In this document: positions 43,255 through 51,092 of the stretch, piece after piece | Position numbering within the stretch: position 1 is the first letter of the stretch | Layout of the letters: each line of letters starts with the position of its first letter | Source: Nostoc indistinguendum CM1-VF10 | Lineage (GTDB): Bacteria > Cyanobacteriota > Cyanobacteriia > Cyanobacteriales > Nostocaceae | Assembly (NCBI GenBank): GCA_019359215.1 | Contig: JAHHHS010000042.1 | Coordinates: forward strand, 1 to 58,714 | Length of the DNA stretch: 58,714 nucleotides | Reading direction: 5' to 3' | The notes under the pieces: model-generated | What the model was told of the DNA's origin: nothing | Databases searched by the model: none | Seen by the model: the letters and a program-made list of their open reading frames with translations, nothing else | Program-made: the position numbers and the translations under genes

Positions 43255-44901
43255 TTAGAAAGTAAAAGTAGTACGTACTACTCCCACATAGATATTAGAG
43301 TTGTTGCTGTTACCTTCAGGATTAAAGATGGTGATTAATCCTGGGGTAATAGCAATATTGTCATTCAGCTTATATCTATAGAAAGCCTCTAAATGATATG
43401 AAATATCATCGTCTTGACGGCGATTGTTCCCACTGACGAATTGATTGTCAGCAACATAAGGCGGCACACCAAACACAATACCACCAAAATTTCCTTTCCT
43501 ACCAAAATCAGGAAAGCCTAGCTGAACAGCCCAGTTCCAAATCTCTGCATTACTCCTAGCAACGTCTGTATTCTCTGCTTGGGCGTTGGCGTAGCTGCCC
43601 CAAGCAGTGATGGTAAACTTAGGACTAAGTTTGTAATTGCCAGTCACACTATAGTTATTTACAGAAGTTCGCGCTCCGTTGAATGGGTTGTTGGCAAAAC
43701 CAGTACCAGTGCTACCAGTAACTCCGCTACCATCAGTGTAATAGGCGTTGACATAAGTAAAAGCCAAACTTAATTCTGAGGTTGGTTGGAAGGTCAGTTG
43801 ACCTAATGCAGAGTAACTACCATTAAAAAGTCCTCTACCGTTACTGGGATCATTACCAACACCCGATGGCACAACGTAACCAGCAGTTAGGGTGAGAGCA
43901 TCATTCAATTTTTGATTGATGATGATACCTGGTCCCTCTGCTGCTCGATAAATTGGGTTATAACGCCCAAAACGAGATAGCGCACCGGAACCACTAGAAT
44001 CGAAGTTGCGACTGAGAGCAGGTACTTCATCAATGTATTCCAACCCTTCGGTTGCGATATTGAAGGTTGTGGAGTCGCTTACAGGGAAACGGTAAAACAG
44101 AGCTGATACGCTAACATTGTTGGATTCATTGCCATCAAACCCTAAACGAGTTTGGTTAGTGCCAGTCACGCCTGTATTGAATGAAGTGATATTTCTTGCT
44201 TGTAACCTAACTCTGAGGCGGTCTTTACCAGTGAAGCTACTATCAAAGTTTAACCGGACGCGATCGGCAAAAATCACATTTTCATCGAGTTCTGGTCTAG
44301 TATCACCACGATTTTGAGCATCGCTGTTGATTGCTCTATCGGAGCCAAATGCACCAGCCAGTGCAAAAACTGCTTCTCCCCGCAGTTGAGTAGTTATGGA
44401 GAATTGTTGCGACTCTAAAGTGGCGCTACGAGCTTCTAGAGCATCTACCCGACCTCGCACAGTTTGCAACTCAGCAGTATACTCTTCTTGCAGCTTTTGC
44501 AGCGTTGCGATGTCTTCTTTTTTCACCAGAGCAGTGGTACTAGTAGCTATAAGTTGATTTATCTGATCTAAACAAGCATTCAAACCAGCAGCAAACTCAT
44601 AACGAGTCAAGGCACGATTACCCCGATAAGTTTGGTTAGGATAACCTGCAATGCAGCCGTATCGCTCAACCAGGGATTGCAAAGCTTGAAAAGCCCAGTC
44701 TGTAGGTTTGACATCAGAAAGCTGTGAAACTGAAGTTACTTGTTCGATACTCTCAGCACTGCTAAAACTGGATGGGGATGGTTGATTAGTTGTAGGTGCT
44801 TGATTTAGAGGTACTTCAGAACCCATCGCTGGTAATGCAACTATAAATAAGCCCAGAATCGCTGGACTAAATAACAAAGAATTCAACCAAAACTTCTGCA
44901 C
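43255..44901 (-). CDS. SLH/OprB-type porin (iron-uptake porin family)
   Basis: Outer-membrane porin of about 548 residues. I chose the GTG at 44901 because a GAGGGT ribosome binding site lies about 8 bases upstream and the product then begins with a signal peptide (QKFWLNSLLFSPAILGLFIV); the open frame extends to ATG 45000. An S-layer homology domain follows (SDVKPTDWAFQALQSLVERY to TRYEFAAGLNACLDQI), then a coiled coil, then an OprB-like beta-barrel ending in the typical C-terminal Phe (VVRTTFTF). In cyanobacteria these SLH porins bind peptidoglycan-linked polymer, and many are annotated as iron-uptake porins, which fits the adjacent Fe transport genes. Confidence 0.93.
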   Translation of the reverse strand: MQKFWLNSLLFSPAILGLFIVALPAMGSEVPLNQAPTTNQPSPSSFSSAESIEQVTSVSQLSDVKPTDWAFQALQSLVERYGCIAGYPNQTYRGNRALTRYEFAAGLNACLDQINQLIATSTTALVKKEDIATLQKLQEEYTAELQTVRGRVDALEARSATLESQQFSITTQLRGEAVFALAGAFGSDRAINSDAQNRGDTRPELDENVIFADRVRLNFDSSFTGKDRLRVRLQARNITSFNTGVTGTNQTRLGFDGNESNNVSVSALFYRFPVSDSTTFNIATEGLEYIDEVPALSRNFDSSGSGALSRFGRYNPIYRAAEGPGIIINQKLNDALTLTAGYVVPSGVGNDPSNGRGLFNGSYSALGQLTFQPTSELSLAFTYVNAYYTDGSGVTGSTGTGFANNPFNGARTSVNNYSVTGNYKLSPKFTITAWGSYANAQAENTDVARSNAEIWNWAVQLGFPDFGRKGNFGGIVFGVPPYVADNQFVSGNNRRQDDDISYHLEAFYRYKLNDNIAITPGLITIFNPEGNSNNSNIYVGVVRTTFTF

Positions 44902-45000
44902 GAATGTACCCTCACACCTGGTAGAAATTAGTAAAAAATCAATTTTTATAACATTAAAATTTCTGCTAATTGCTAAATCACAAATATTATCAAATTTCAT

Positions 45001-45656
45001 TTAATTAAGTCGTGAATTTAGCCTTTATTTCGGAAATAGTAATGTTATACAGGTAGAATCAATCTTCTATAAGAAAAATTGACCAAATCGACTTCAACAA
45101 TATCAAAGCATAACTGTGTACCACAATCTATAGATTGTTTTGAAATAAAAACAATTGTCTTTTATTTACCTATTCTTAACTAAATAGATATTGATATATT
45201 AAAGATTATCTGTATTCGTTAACTTAATCAATAATCAGTAGTTAAGATCCAGCTAATAGCATATTGTTAAACTTTTTTTAGAGTAATAAAGCTTATTTAC
45301 TAGGACTTAAGTATTGACAGCAAATGCCAAATATGGATGATTTGAAAAACTAAACTACATCTGTCGTAGGAACAATCCATGAATATGAGTGGTTTCTTTA
45401 CGCCGTGCTGTACTAAATTCCTAGCGAGGTTAATTACATTTTTACCAAAAATTAGTCTTTTGTTAATTAAAGCTTAATTAAAAAATGTAGCTTAGTCTAT
45501 GTATTATAAGCATTACATTATATAGATGCATATCTAAAAATGGCTCATTCATTAGACTGATAATTCAGAACTTAAATCAAAAATTATACTTCCCTTAATT
45601 ATTTCTTAATTAAAAAGCATTATTAATGTTAATCGTAGACATCTAAATGTCAAAAA
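45001..45656. promoter_or_regulatory. divergent regulatory region, phnC and porin
   Basis: About 650 gene-free A+T-rich bases between divergent genes. Several TTAA-type octamers are present; the strongest pair is listed separately. GACAT/ATGTC arms at 45638-45651, nine bases before phnC, form a small inverted repeat. No further element was identified. Confidence 0.5.
45594..45612 (+). promoter_or_regulatory. Pho-box-like direct repeats upstream of phnC
   Basis: Two CTTAATTA octamers (45594-45601 and 45605-45612) are separated by exactly three bases, as in cyanobacterial Pho boxes whose octamers resemble CTTAACCT. They lie about 45 bases before the phnC start. Binding by the SphR/PhoB regulator is inferred only from this pattern. 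Confidence 0.5.
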
Positions 45657-46454
45657 ATGACAAATACAGTGGCTATCAAAGTTAGTAATCTATCGAAGGA
45701 TTTCAAAGGTAAGACAGCACTTAAAAACGCATCTTGCACAATTCATGAGGGAGAACTGGTTGCGCTAATAGGCGCATCTGGCTCAGGCAAATCTACCCTT
45801 TTACGGCATATTAATGGTTTGCATATTGGAGATGCAGGAACTGTTTATATTTTTGGCTCAATACTACAGAGCGAAGGCAAAATACACTCTAAAATTAGGT
45901 CTTTACGAAGCCAGATAGGTTGTATTTTTCAACAGTTTAATTTAGTCAATCGGCTAACAGTTATCGAAAATGTACTCGTTGGTAACTTATCAAGATTGTC
46001 TATCTTACGTTCAACATTCCATTTATTTACCAAAGAAGAAAAAATCCAAGCTCTTGCTGCATTAGAGCGAGTAGGCATTCTTGAACATGCTTATAAACGG
46101 GCATCTATGCTTTCCGGAGGGCAACAACAACGAGTTGCGATCGCTCGTTGTTTAGTGCAAGGAGCGAAAATCATCCTCGCAGACGAACCAATCGCCTCTC
46201 TCGATCCGGAATCGGCGCGTAAAGTTATGGAATTGCTCGTGCAGCTAAATCGTCAAAGCGGAATTACTGTAGTCGCTTCTTTACATCAGGTTCAAATGGT
46301 GCGTAATTATTTTGATCGAGCGATCGCTCTCAAAGATGGAGAAGTGATGTTTGATGGTGCAACCACAGAGATGAATGATCACAAGCTCAATGAACTTTAT
46401 GGCACAGCTGCCGAAGAACTCATTATGAGAGGGCACGGAGAACTGGTATTGTAA
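45657..46454 (+). CDS. phnC: phosphonate ABC transporter ATPase PhnC
   Basis: ATPase that powers phosphonate import through PhnE with the PhnD binding protein. Walker A is GASGSGKST (39-47), the Q-loop region is CIFQQFNLV, the signature is LSGGQQQRVAIAR, and Walker B is ILADEPIASLD. The QFNLVNRLTVIENVL and ESARKVMELL segments favour PhnC over other importer ATPases. Length of 265 residues is normal. It is the first gene of phnCDE, followed by phnD after 43 bases. Confidence 0.95.
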   Translation: MTNTVAIKVSNLSKDFKGKTALKNASCTIHEGELVALIGASGSGKSTLLRHINGLHIGDAGTVYIFGSILQSEGKIHSKIRSLRSQIGCIFQQFNLVNRLTVIENVLVGNLSRLSILRSTFHLFTKEEKIQALAALERVGILEHAYKRASMLSGGQQQRVAIARCLVQGAKIILADEPIASLDPESARKVMELLVQLNRQSGITVVASLHQVQMVRNYFDRAIALKDGEVMFDGATTEMNDHKLNELYGTAAEELIMRGHGELVL

Positions 46455-46497
46455 CCCAAAAATACAGAATTTTTACTTATATATCACAACTAAAATT

Positions 46498-47499
46498 ATG
46501 GACAGAAGGTTATTTATTCAGCAGGCTTCTTTATTTACTATAACTTTGGCAAGTGCCAAGATACTTTCAGCTTGTACTTCTAATGCTGATAATAGTACAG
46601 CAGCGATTAAAGAAATTAATTTTGGTGTTCTGTCCACAGAATCTCAAGCTAATCAAAAACCAATTTGGGAACCTTTTGCTGCTGCTATGTCTCAGCAAAT
46701 TGGGATTCCCATTAAACCCTTCTATGTTACACAGTATGCAGCAGTCATAGAAGCGATGCGTTTTGGTAAAGTTCAAGCAGCTTGGTTAGGTGGTAAATCT
46801 TATATTGAAGCAGCAAAAATTGCTGATGCAGAAGCTTTTGCTCAAGTTGTAAGTGCAGATGGCACTAGAGGTTACTATTCTCATTTAATTACTAATAAAG
46901 AAAATCCGATTGCAGCAGAAGCTATAGCAGCAGGTGGCGATAAATATGTGATTAAAAATGCATCCAATCTCACCTTTGCCTTTAATGAGCCTAATTCTAC
47001 CTCTGGGTTTTTAGTTCCCAGTTACTATATTTTTACTAAAAACAATGTTGATCCTAAGAAAGCTTTTAAACGCTTGATTTTTGCTGGTAATCATGAAGCT
47101 TGCGCTCTAGCTGTAGCTAATAAACAGGTAGATGTAGCTACCGTCAGTAGTGAAGCATTAAGTCGTCTAGAAAGTACTAATCCTACAGCCAGACAGAAGA
47201 TTGAAATTATTTGGAAATCACCTATAATTCCCAGCGATCCAATTGTTTATCGTCGGGATTTAGCAGATGATATCAAAAAGAAGTTGCAAAACTTTTTCTA
47301 TAACTACAAAGATGCAAAAGTTTTAACACCATTTAAAATTTCTGGTTTTGTACAGGCTGAAGATAAAAATTGGCATACAATTCGAGAACTAGAAATTGCT
47401 AAAAAAATCCAAGAAACTCAAGATAAAGAAAATCTTAGCGAGCAAGAAAAGCAGCAAACGATAGCAGAACTAAATCAGCAACTCAAAGGAATTAAATAA
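46498..47499 (+). CDS. phnD: phosphonate ABC transporter binding lipoprotein PhnD
   Basis: Periplasmic receptor for phosphonates, 333 residues. The N-terminus carries a lipobox LSAC with Cys26, so the mature protein is probably a lipoprotein attached to the cytoplasmic membrane. Family motifs are INFGVLSTESQANQKPIWEP, FGKVQAAWLGGKSY and NEPNSTSGFLVPSYYIF. It belongs to the PhnD/SsuA/transferrin-type fold. A Lys/Glu-rich helix closes the C-terminus (EIAKKIQETQDKENLSEQEK). Spacing to phnE is 24 bases, supporting one transcript. Confidence 0.94.
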   Translation: MDRRLFIQQASLFTITLASAKILSACTSNADNSTAAIKEINFGVLSTESQANQKPIWEPFAAAMSQQIGIPIKPFYVTQYAAVIEAMRFGKVQAAWLGGKSYIEAAKIADAEAFAQVVSADGTRGYYSHLITNKENPIAAEAIAAGGDKYVIKNASNLTFAFNEPNSTSGFLVPSYYIFTKNNVDPKKAFKRLIFAGNHEACALAVANKQVDVATVSSEALSRLESTNPTARQKIEIIWKSPIIPSDPIVYRRDLADDIKKKLQNFFYNYKDAKVLTPFKISGFVQAEDKNWHTIRELEIAKKIQETQDKENLSEQEKQQTIAELNQQLKGIK

Positions 47500-47523
47500 A
47501 ATTAGATTTATAGGTAGTAAAAA

Positions 47524-48348
47524 GTGCGCCCACGAAATCAGATAATTACTTACGCATCTCCTAATGTAGCAGCAATGTTAGAGAAAGAAGCAAAGCTTGT
47601 AACTACCCAAAAAGTTTTGTTTCTTTTAGTGATTGCTGCTGTATTGATTTTTGCCTATACTCAAAGTGAGTTAAATTTCCCTGTACTTCTGCAACGGGGA
47701 GACAATATGGTGGAATATATACGTTCATATTTTCCGCCAGACTTTAGCGATTGGAATTATTATTTCTCAGAAACACTGGTTACTATATCGATGGGAATTT
47801 GGGGAACTTTAATGGCTGCGATCGCAGCTGTTCCTTTATCTATCCTAGCATCTAATAATATTTGTCCAGTATGGGTAGTACAACCAACACGTCGCCTTTT
47901 AGATGCTATGCGTGCGATTAACGAAATCGTCTTTGCACTAATCTTTGTAGTTGCTGTTGGGTTGGGGCCATTTGCCGGAGTTTTGGCATTATTTATTCAT
48001 ACTGCTGGTATTCTGGGTAAGCTTTTCTCAGAAGCAGTAGAATCAATTGAGTCAGGGCCTGTAGAAGGAATTAGAGCTACTGGTGCAAGTCAGATTCAAG
48101 AAGTTATTTATGGAGTAATTCCCCAAGTAATGCCTTTGTGGACTTCTTTCACTCTCTACAGATTTGAGTCAAATGTGCGTTCTGCTTCTGTGTTAGGAAT
48201 TGTCGGGGCTGGTGGTATTGGCGTTTCACTATATCAAAGTTTTGGTGCATTTGAATACCAGAAAGTCTGTACAATTCTCATTATTTTGATTGTTACTACT
48301 GGTGTTATTGATTTACTTTCTGCAAAGGTTAGAGGGTGGTTAGTTTAG
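47524..48348 (+). CDS. phnE: phosphonate ABC transporter permease PhnE
   Basis: Inner-membrane channel of 274 residues with about six hydrophobic segments. It begins at GTG. The FSETLVTISMGIWGTLMAAI start of the transmembrane domain, the RRLLDAMRAINEIVFALIF segment and the EAA-type loop GIRATGASQIQEVIYGVIPQ with VRSASVLGIVGAGGIG are characteristic of PhnE. It completes the import complex with PhnC and PhnD. Downstream transcription meets the convergent phnF across a heptamer-repeat region. Confidence 0.94.
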   Translation: MRPRNQIITYASPNVAAMLEKEAKLVTTQKVLFLLVIAAVLIFAYTQSELNFPVLLQRGDNMVEYIRSYFPPDFSDWNYYFSETLVTISMGIWGTLMAAIAAVPLSILASNNICPVWVVQPTRRLLDAMRAINEIVFALIFVVAVGLGPFAGVLALFIHTAGILGKLFSEAVESIESGPVEGIRATGASQIQEVIYGVIPQVMPLWTSFTLYRFESNVRSASVLGIVGAGGIGVSLYQSFGAFEYQKVCTILIILIVTTGVIDLLSAKVRGWLV

Positions 48349-48540
48349 TATGACTGGCGACTGGTGATTGATGACTGATGACTGTTGACTGTCAACTATT
48401 ATTATACTGTCTGCCGATTTGACAATTTGTTTTCCAATTGTATCTTTTGCAAAGTAATCCCATTTCTGTACAATAAACCAAATTTCATTCGCTAGATTTT
48501 CTGATAATCGGTAAACTCGTAAATTTTGGAAGGTTTCCAT
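48340..48540 (-). pseudogene. four-helix-bundle protein fragment
   Basis: The first 46 residues (METFQNLRVYRLSENLANEI, then KDTIGKQIVKSADSI) match the N-terminal half of the four-helix-bundle proteins related to 23S rRNA intervening-sequence proteins, normally about 120 residues. After KSADSI the reading runs into heptamer repeats (DSQQSSVINHQSPV). The gene therefore appears cut off by the repeat element at 48350-48398. It is flanked by a second repeat at its start. Confidence 0.65.
48350..48398. repeat. heptamer repeats after phnE
   Basis: GACTGGC/GACTGGT/GACTGTT-type units, STRR-like, between phnE and the truncated four-helix-bundle frame. Confidence 0.75.
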
Positions 48541-48544
48541 AATT

Positions 48545-48623
48545 GTTGATAGTTGACGGTTGACGGTTGACTGCTAAACTAGCCCAACAAAGTGTTTACC
48601 GTCACCAGTCATCAGTCACCCAC
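48545..48623. repeat. STRR element, 64-bp unit copy 1
   Basis: GTTGACG heptamers, the unique centre CTGCTAAACTAGCCCAACAA, then GTCACCAGTCATCAG. Positions 48552-48615 match 57044-57107 with one mismatch, in the same orientation. Confidence 0.85.
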
Positions 48624-49352
48624 TAAGTCATTTTCAAAAAATAATTCCATGCGATCGCCCCGCAGTCGAGTTACCCCATATTCAATGACATTACCTGTTT
48701 GATCAACGTTCACTGACTCTGCTAAGAGAATGGGTTGATTCAGGGATAGTTGTAGCCACTTTGCATCTTGAGGCTGAACTAGACGAGCAGAAACGCAAGT
48801 ACTACGACGGATATGATCACATCCATATACTTGCTGTAAAAACTGAGATATTGATTGCTGTTCTTGCAAAATATTGATATTTTTCGGTTCTAAAAAATCA
48901 GGGAATCGCTTAAGGGGAAAATACCCAGTACCCATACTTATAGGTTCTTCATCTGCAAAACTTAAACGTTCAATTAACGCTACTGGCTCACCATAAGGAA
49001 TTTCTAGCCCTCTAGCGATCGCATCATCCGCAGGTACTTCTAAAACACGCAGCAGTTGAAACCTTACTTGCCAACCCTGTGCTTTCAGCGTTTGGTTGTA
49101 ACGCACTCGCTTACCAATCGCATAGCGGATGGTTTTAGCAGCGACAAAAGTTCCGCGTCCTCGGTCAACTCGTAACAGTCCCTCGTCTTTTAGTAGAGCG
49201 ATCGCTTGTCTAATGGTATGGCGATTAACGGCAAACTGTTCAGCTAACTTGGTTTCCGTCGGTAGTTGTTCCCCAACCTGACAAACCCCTTGATAAATGT
49301 TTTGTCGCAGTTTGTCAGCAATCTGGGCATAAATTGGCATTCTTTCCTTCAT
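48612..49352 (-). CDS. phnF: GntR/HutC-family regulator PhnF
   Basis: Transcription factor of 246 residues. Residues about 5-75 are a GntR winged helix (YAQIADKLRQNIYQGVCQVG, then LAEQFAVNRHTIRQAIALL), and about 95-240 form a UTRA ligand-binding domain (ARGLEIPYGEPVALIERLSF; NVDQTGNVIEYGVTRLRGDR). This is the HutC subfamily to which PhnF belongs. It is divergent from phnG with only 55 bases between start codons, which suggests it controls that transcript and itself, probably as a repressor relieved by a phosphonate intermediate. Confidence 0.93.
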   Translation of the reverse strand: MKERMPIYAQIADKLRQNIYQGVCQVGEQLPTETKLAEQFAVNRHTIRQAIALLKDEGLLRVDRGRGTFVAAKTIRYAIGKRVRYNQTLKAQGWQVRFQLLRVLEVPADDAIARGLEIPYGEPVALIERLSFADEEPISMGTGYFPLKRFPDFLEPKNINILQEQQSISQFLQQVYGCDHIRRSTCVSARLVQPQDAKWLQLSLNQPILLAESVNVDQTGNVIEYGVTRLRGDRMELFFENDLVGD

Positions 49353-49407
49353 GTATCAATTTTAGATTGTCAATTTGTCAGAATTGCGTTAATCTACTTT
49401 CATCTAG

Positions 49408-49914
49408 ATGTCTAGACAAGTTAAGAATAGTTTAAAACAAAATACCACAAACCAACTTATGCCTACTGTGATGCAGCGACAAGCATGGATGGCAACATTA
49501 GCTAAAGCCGATTTAGAGCTATTAGAAAAACTGGTAAACACATTAGATAATTTGCCTAACTATAGCTTTTTACGCTGCCCAGAGATTGGTCTAACAATGG
49601 TGCGGGGACGCGCTGGGGGTACAGGAGAGCCATTTAACTTAGGAGAAATTACCATGACTCGCTGTGTTGTGCAGTTAGAGAGCCAAGGAGATGAAGCAAT
49701 CACTGGATTTGGTTATGTCGCGGGGCGATCGCACCGTCATGCAGAACTAGCTGCTGTTTGTGATGCATTACTACAAACCCCAAATTGGCACGATCAGATT
49801 CAGGCTGAAGTAATTCAACCATTGCAAATAGAACGCCAAAAGCAGCAGGAACTCAAGCAGCGTCAAGCAGCCGCCACTAAAGTCAATTTCTTCACGATGG
49901 TAAGGGGCGAATAG
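49408..49914 (+). CDS. phnG: C-P lyase core subunit PhnG
   Basis: Subunit of the PhnGHIJ core complex of carbon-phosphorus lyase; with PhnI it builds ribose 1-phosphonate 5-triphosphate. Family motifs are RQAWMATLAKADL, MVRGRAGGTGEPFNLGE, GYVAGRSHRHAELAAVCDAL and the C-terminal KVNFFTMVRGE. The frame starts at ATG 49408, but an ATG at 49459 (MPTVMQRQAW) would match the usual family length of about 150 residues and would leave the palindrome in the leader. No ribosome binding site decides. Confidence 0.94.
   Translation: MSRQVKNSLKQNTTNQLMPTVMQRQAWMATLAKADLELLEKLVNTLDNLPNYSFLRCPEIGLTMVRGRAGGTGEPFNLGEITMTRCVVQLESQGDEAITGFGYVAGRSHRHAELAAVCDALLQTPNWHDQIQAEVIQPLQIERQKQQELKQRQAAATKVNFFTMVRGE
49409..49418. 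promoter_or_regulatory. HutC/GntR-type operator at the phnG start
   Basis: The perfect palindrome TGTCTAGACA contains the GTnTAnAC pattern favoured by HutC-subfamily GntR regulators. It overlaps the first possible phnG start codon and lies 57 bases from the phnF start, a natural PhnF operator. Confidence 0.6.
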
Positions 49915-49940
49915 ATGACAAATGACAAATGACAAATGAC
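49915..49940. repeat. AAATGAC heptamer repeats between phnG and phnH
   Basis: Three to four ATGACAA units fill the 21-base gap; the phnH start codon is part of the last unit. Confidence 0.75.
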
Positions 49941-50535
49941 AAAAATTACCTATTTACCTGGCTTACAAGATTCGATTCATGATGCTCAGAGGACATTTCG
50001 GGCGTTACTTGATGCTAATGCTCGACCGGGAACACCTTATTGGATAACTGCTGATATGAGTGTACCTTTGGGTTTAACTCCTGCTTGTGGGGCTGCTTGT
50101 TTGACGTTGCTGGATTTGGATGTTGTAGTATGGCTACAGCCGAGTTTTGCAGATCAAGTGAGAGCTTGGTTGTTGTTCCATACTGGCTGTCGGTTCACGC
50201 AGTATCCAGAGAAAGCTGACTTTGCCTTAATTCAAGATTTGGCAGGGTTGGAAGAATTATCTATTTTTAGCTGGGGAACAGCAGAAAAGCCGGAAGCCTC
50301 AACAACACTATTGGTACAGGTGGAAAGTTTTGAGATGGGGCAACCTGTGATGTTGACGGGGCCAGGAATTTTAGACCAGCAAGCGATAGCTCCGACACTT
50401 CCCCTCCATTTTTGGGACTTGTGGATGCAGAATCACCAAGCCTATCCACAAGGCGTAGATGTATTTTTATTTACAGAAAATGCAGTAATGGGACTACCAC
50501 GCACCGCCAAACCAGAGGTGTACCATGACTCTTGA
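49936..50535 (+). CDS. phnH: C-P lyase core subunit PhnH
   Basis: Core complex subunit of 199 residues. Recognisable segments are the start YLPGLQDSIHDAQRTFRALL, ACGAACLTLLDLDVVVWL, the CRFTQYPEKADFALI strand and PVMLTGPGI, then the end GVDVFLFTENAVMGLPRT, which all match PhnH. PhnH is structurally related to PLP-dependent transferases but lacks the cofactor; no Schiff-base lysine is obvious here. It overlaps the next gene by 11 bases, so translation is coupled. Confidence 0.94.
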   Translation: MTKITYLPGLQDSIHDAQRTFRALLDANARPGTPYWITADMSVPLGLTPACGAACLTLLDLDVVVWLQPSFADQVRAWLLFHTGCRFTQYPEKADFALIQDLAGLEELSIFSWGTAEKPEASTTLLVQVESFEMGQPVMLTGPGILDQQAIAPTLPLHFWDLWMQNHQAYPQGVDVFLFTENAVMGLPRTAKPEVYHDS

Positions 50536-50977
50536 TATTCGCATTGCTACCCGTGAGGATTGGCCTCTATTGAATCAACTTTATGCTGACATGGATGGTG
50601 AGCTACCCTTACCAAGCGATGATGTAGAAAAAATCTTGGCAGAAATCACACAATTTCCTAACTACTACATCTATATTGCTTTTTTAAATCAGCAACTTGT
50701 AGGTACTTTCAGCCTCCTCTATGCGCCAACAATGATGCACCGGGGATATCACAAATTTGCTGTTCTAGATGCAGTAACAGTTATTTCTCAAATGCGAGGA
50801 GAGGGGATTGGTAGCCAAATGGTAAAAGCCGCGCTCCAATTTAGTGCTGAAGCTGGATGTTATAAAGTCACACTCTCTTCTAATTTGAAACGCGATCGCG
50901 CCCATCAATTCTATCAATCACTGGGATTCGAGCAGCATGGGTGGAGTTTTAAATGCTTAGTCCAACCAAGCCAGTAA
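50525..50977 (+). CDS. GNAT acetyltransferase, PhnO-like
   Basis: Acetyltransferase of 150 residues in the phn operon, overlapping phnH by 11 bases. The acetyl-CoA motif is MRGEGIGSQMVKAAL, and the end TLSSNLKRDRAHQFYQSLGF is similar in layout to E. coli PhnO, which N-acetylates aminoalkylphosphonates and protects the cell from toxic ones. The position in the operon supports this role, but sequence identity appears modest, so another amine substrate is possible. No signal peptide. Confidence 0.75.
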   Translation: MTLDIRIATREDWPLLNQLYADMDGELPLPSDDVEKILAEITQFPNYYIYIAFLNQQLVGTFSLLYAPTMMHRGYHKFAVLDAVTVISQMRGEGIGSQMVKAALQFSAEAGCYKVTLSSNLKRDRAHQFYQSLGFEQHGWSFKCLVQPSQ

Positions 50978-51053
50978 AGCAAAAATTGCGGAGGATAAAA
51001 ATATAAATATGGAAACCTGAAAACCCGATTAAAGCCTAACTTTCTTAATCAAA

Positions 51054-51086
51054 AATTACGAATTACGAATTACGAATTACGAATTA
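51054..51086. repeat. ATTACGA heptamer repeats before phnI
   Basis: Four AATTACG units directly before the phnI ribosome binding region, in the 115-base gap between the acetyltransferase and phnI. Confidence 0.75.
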
Positions 51087-51092
51087 AAAACT

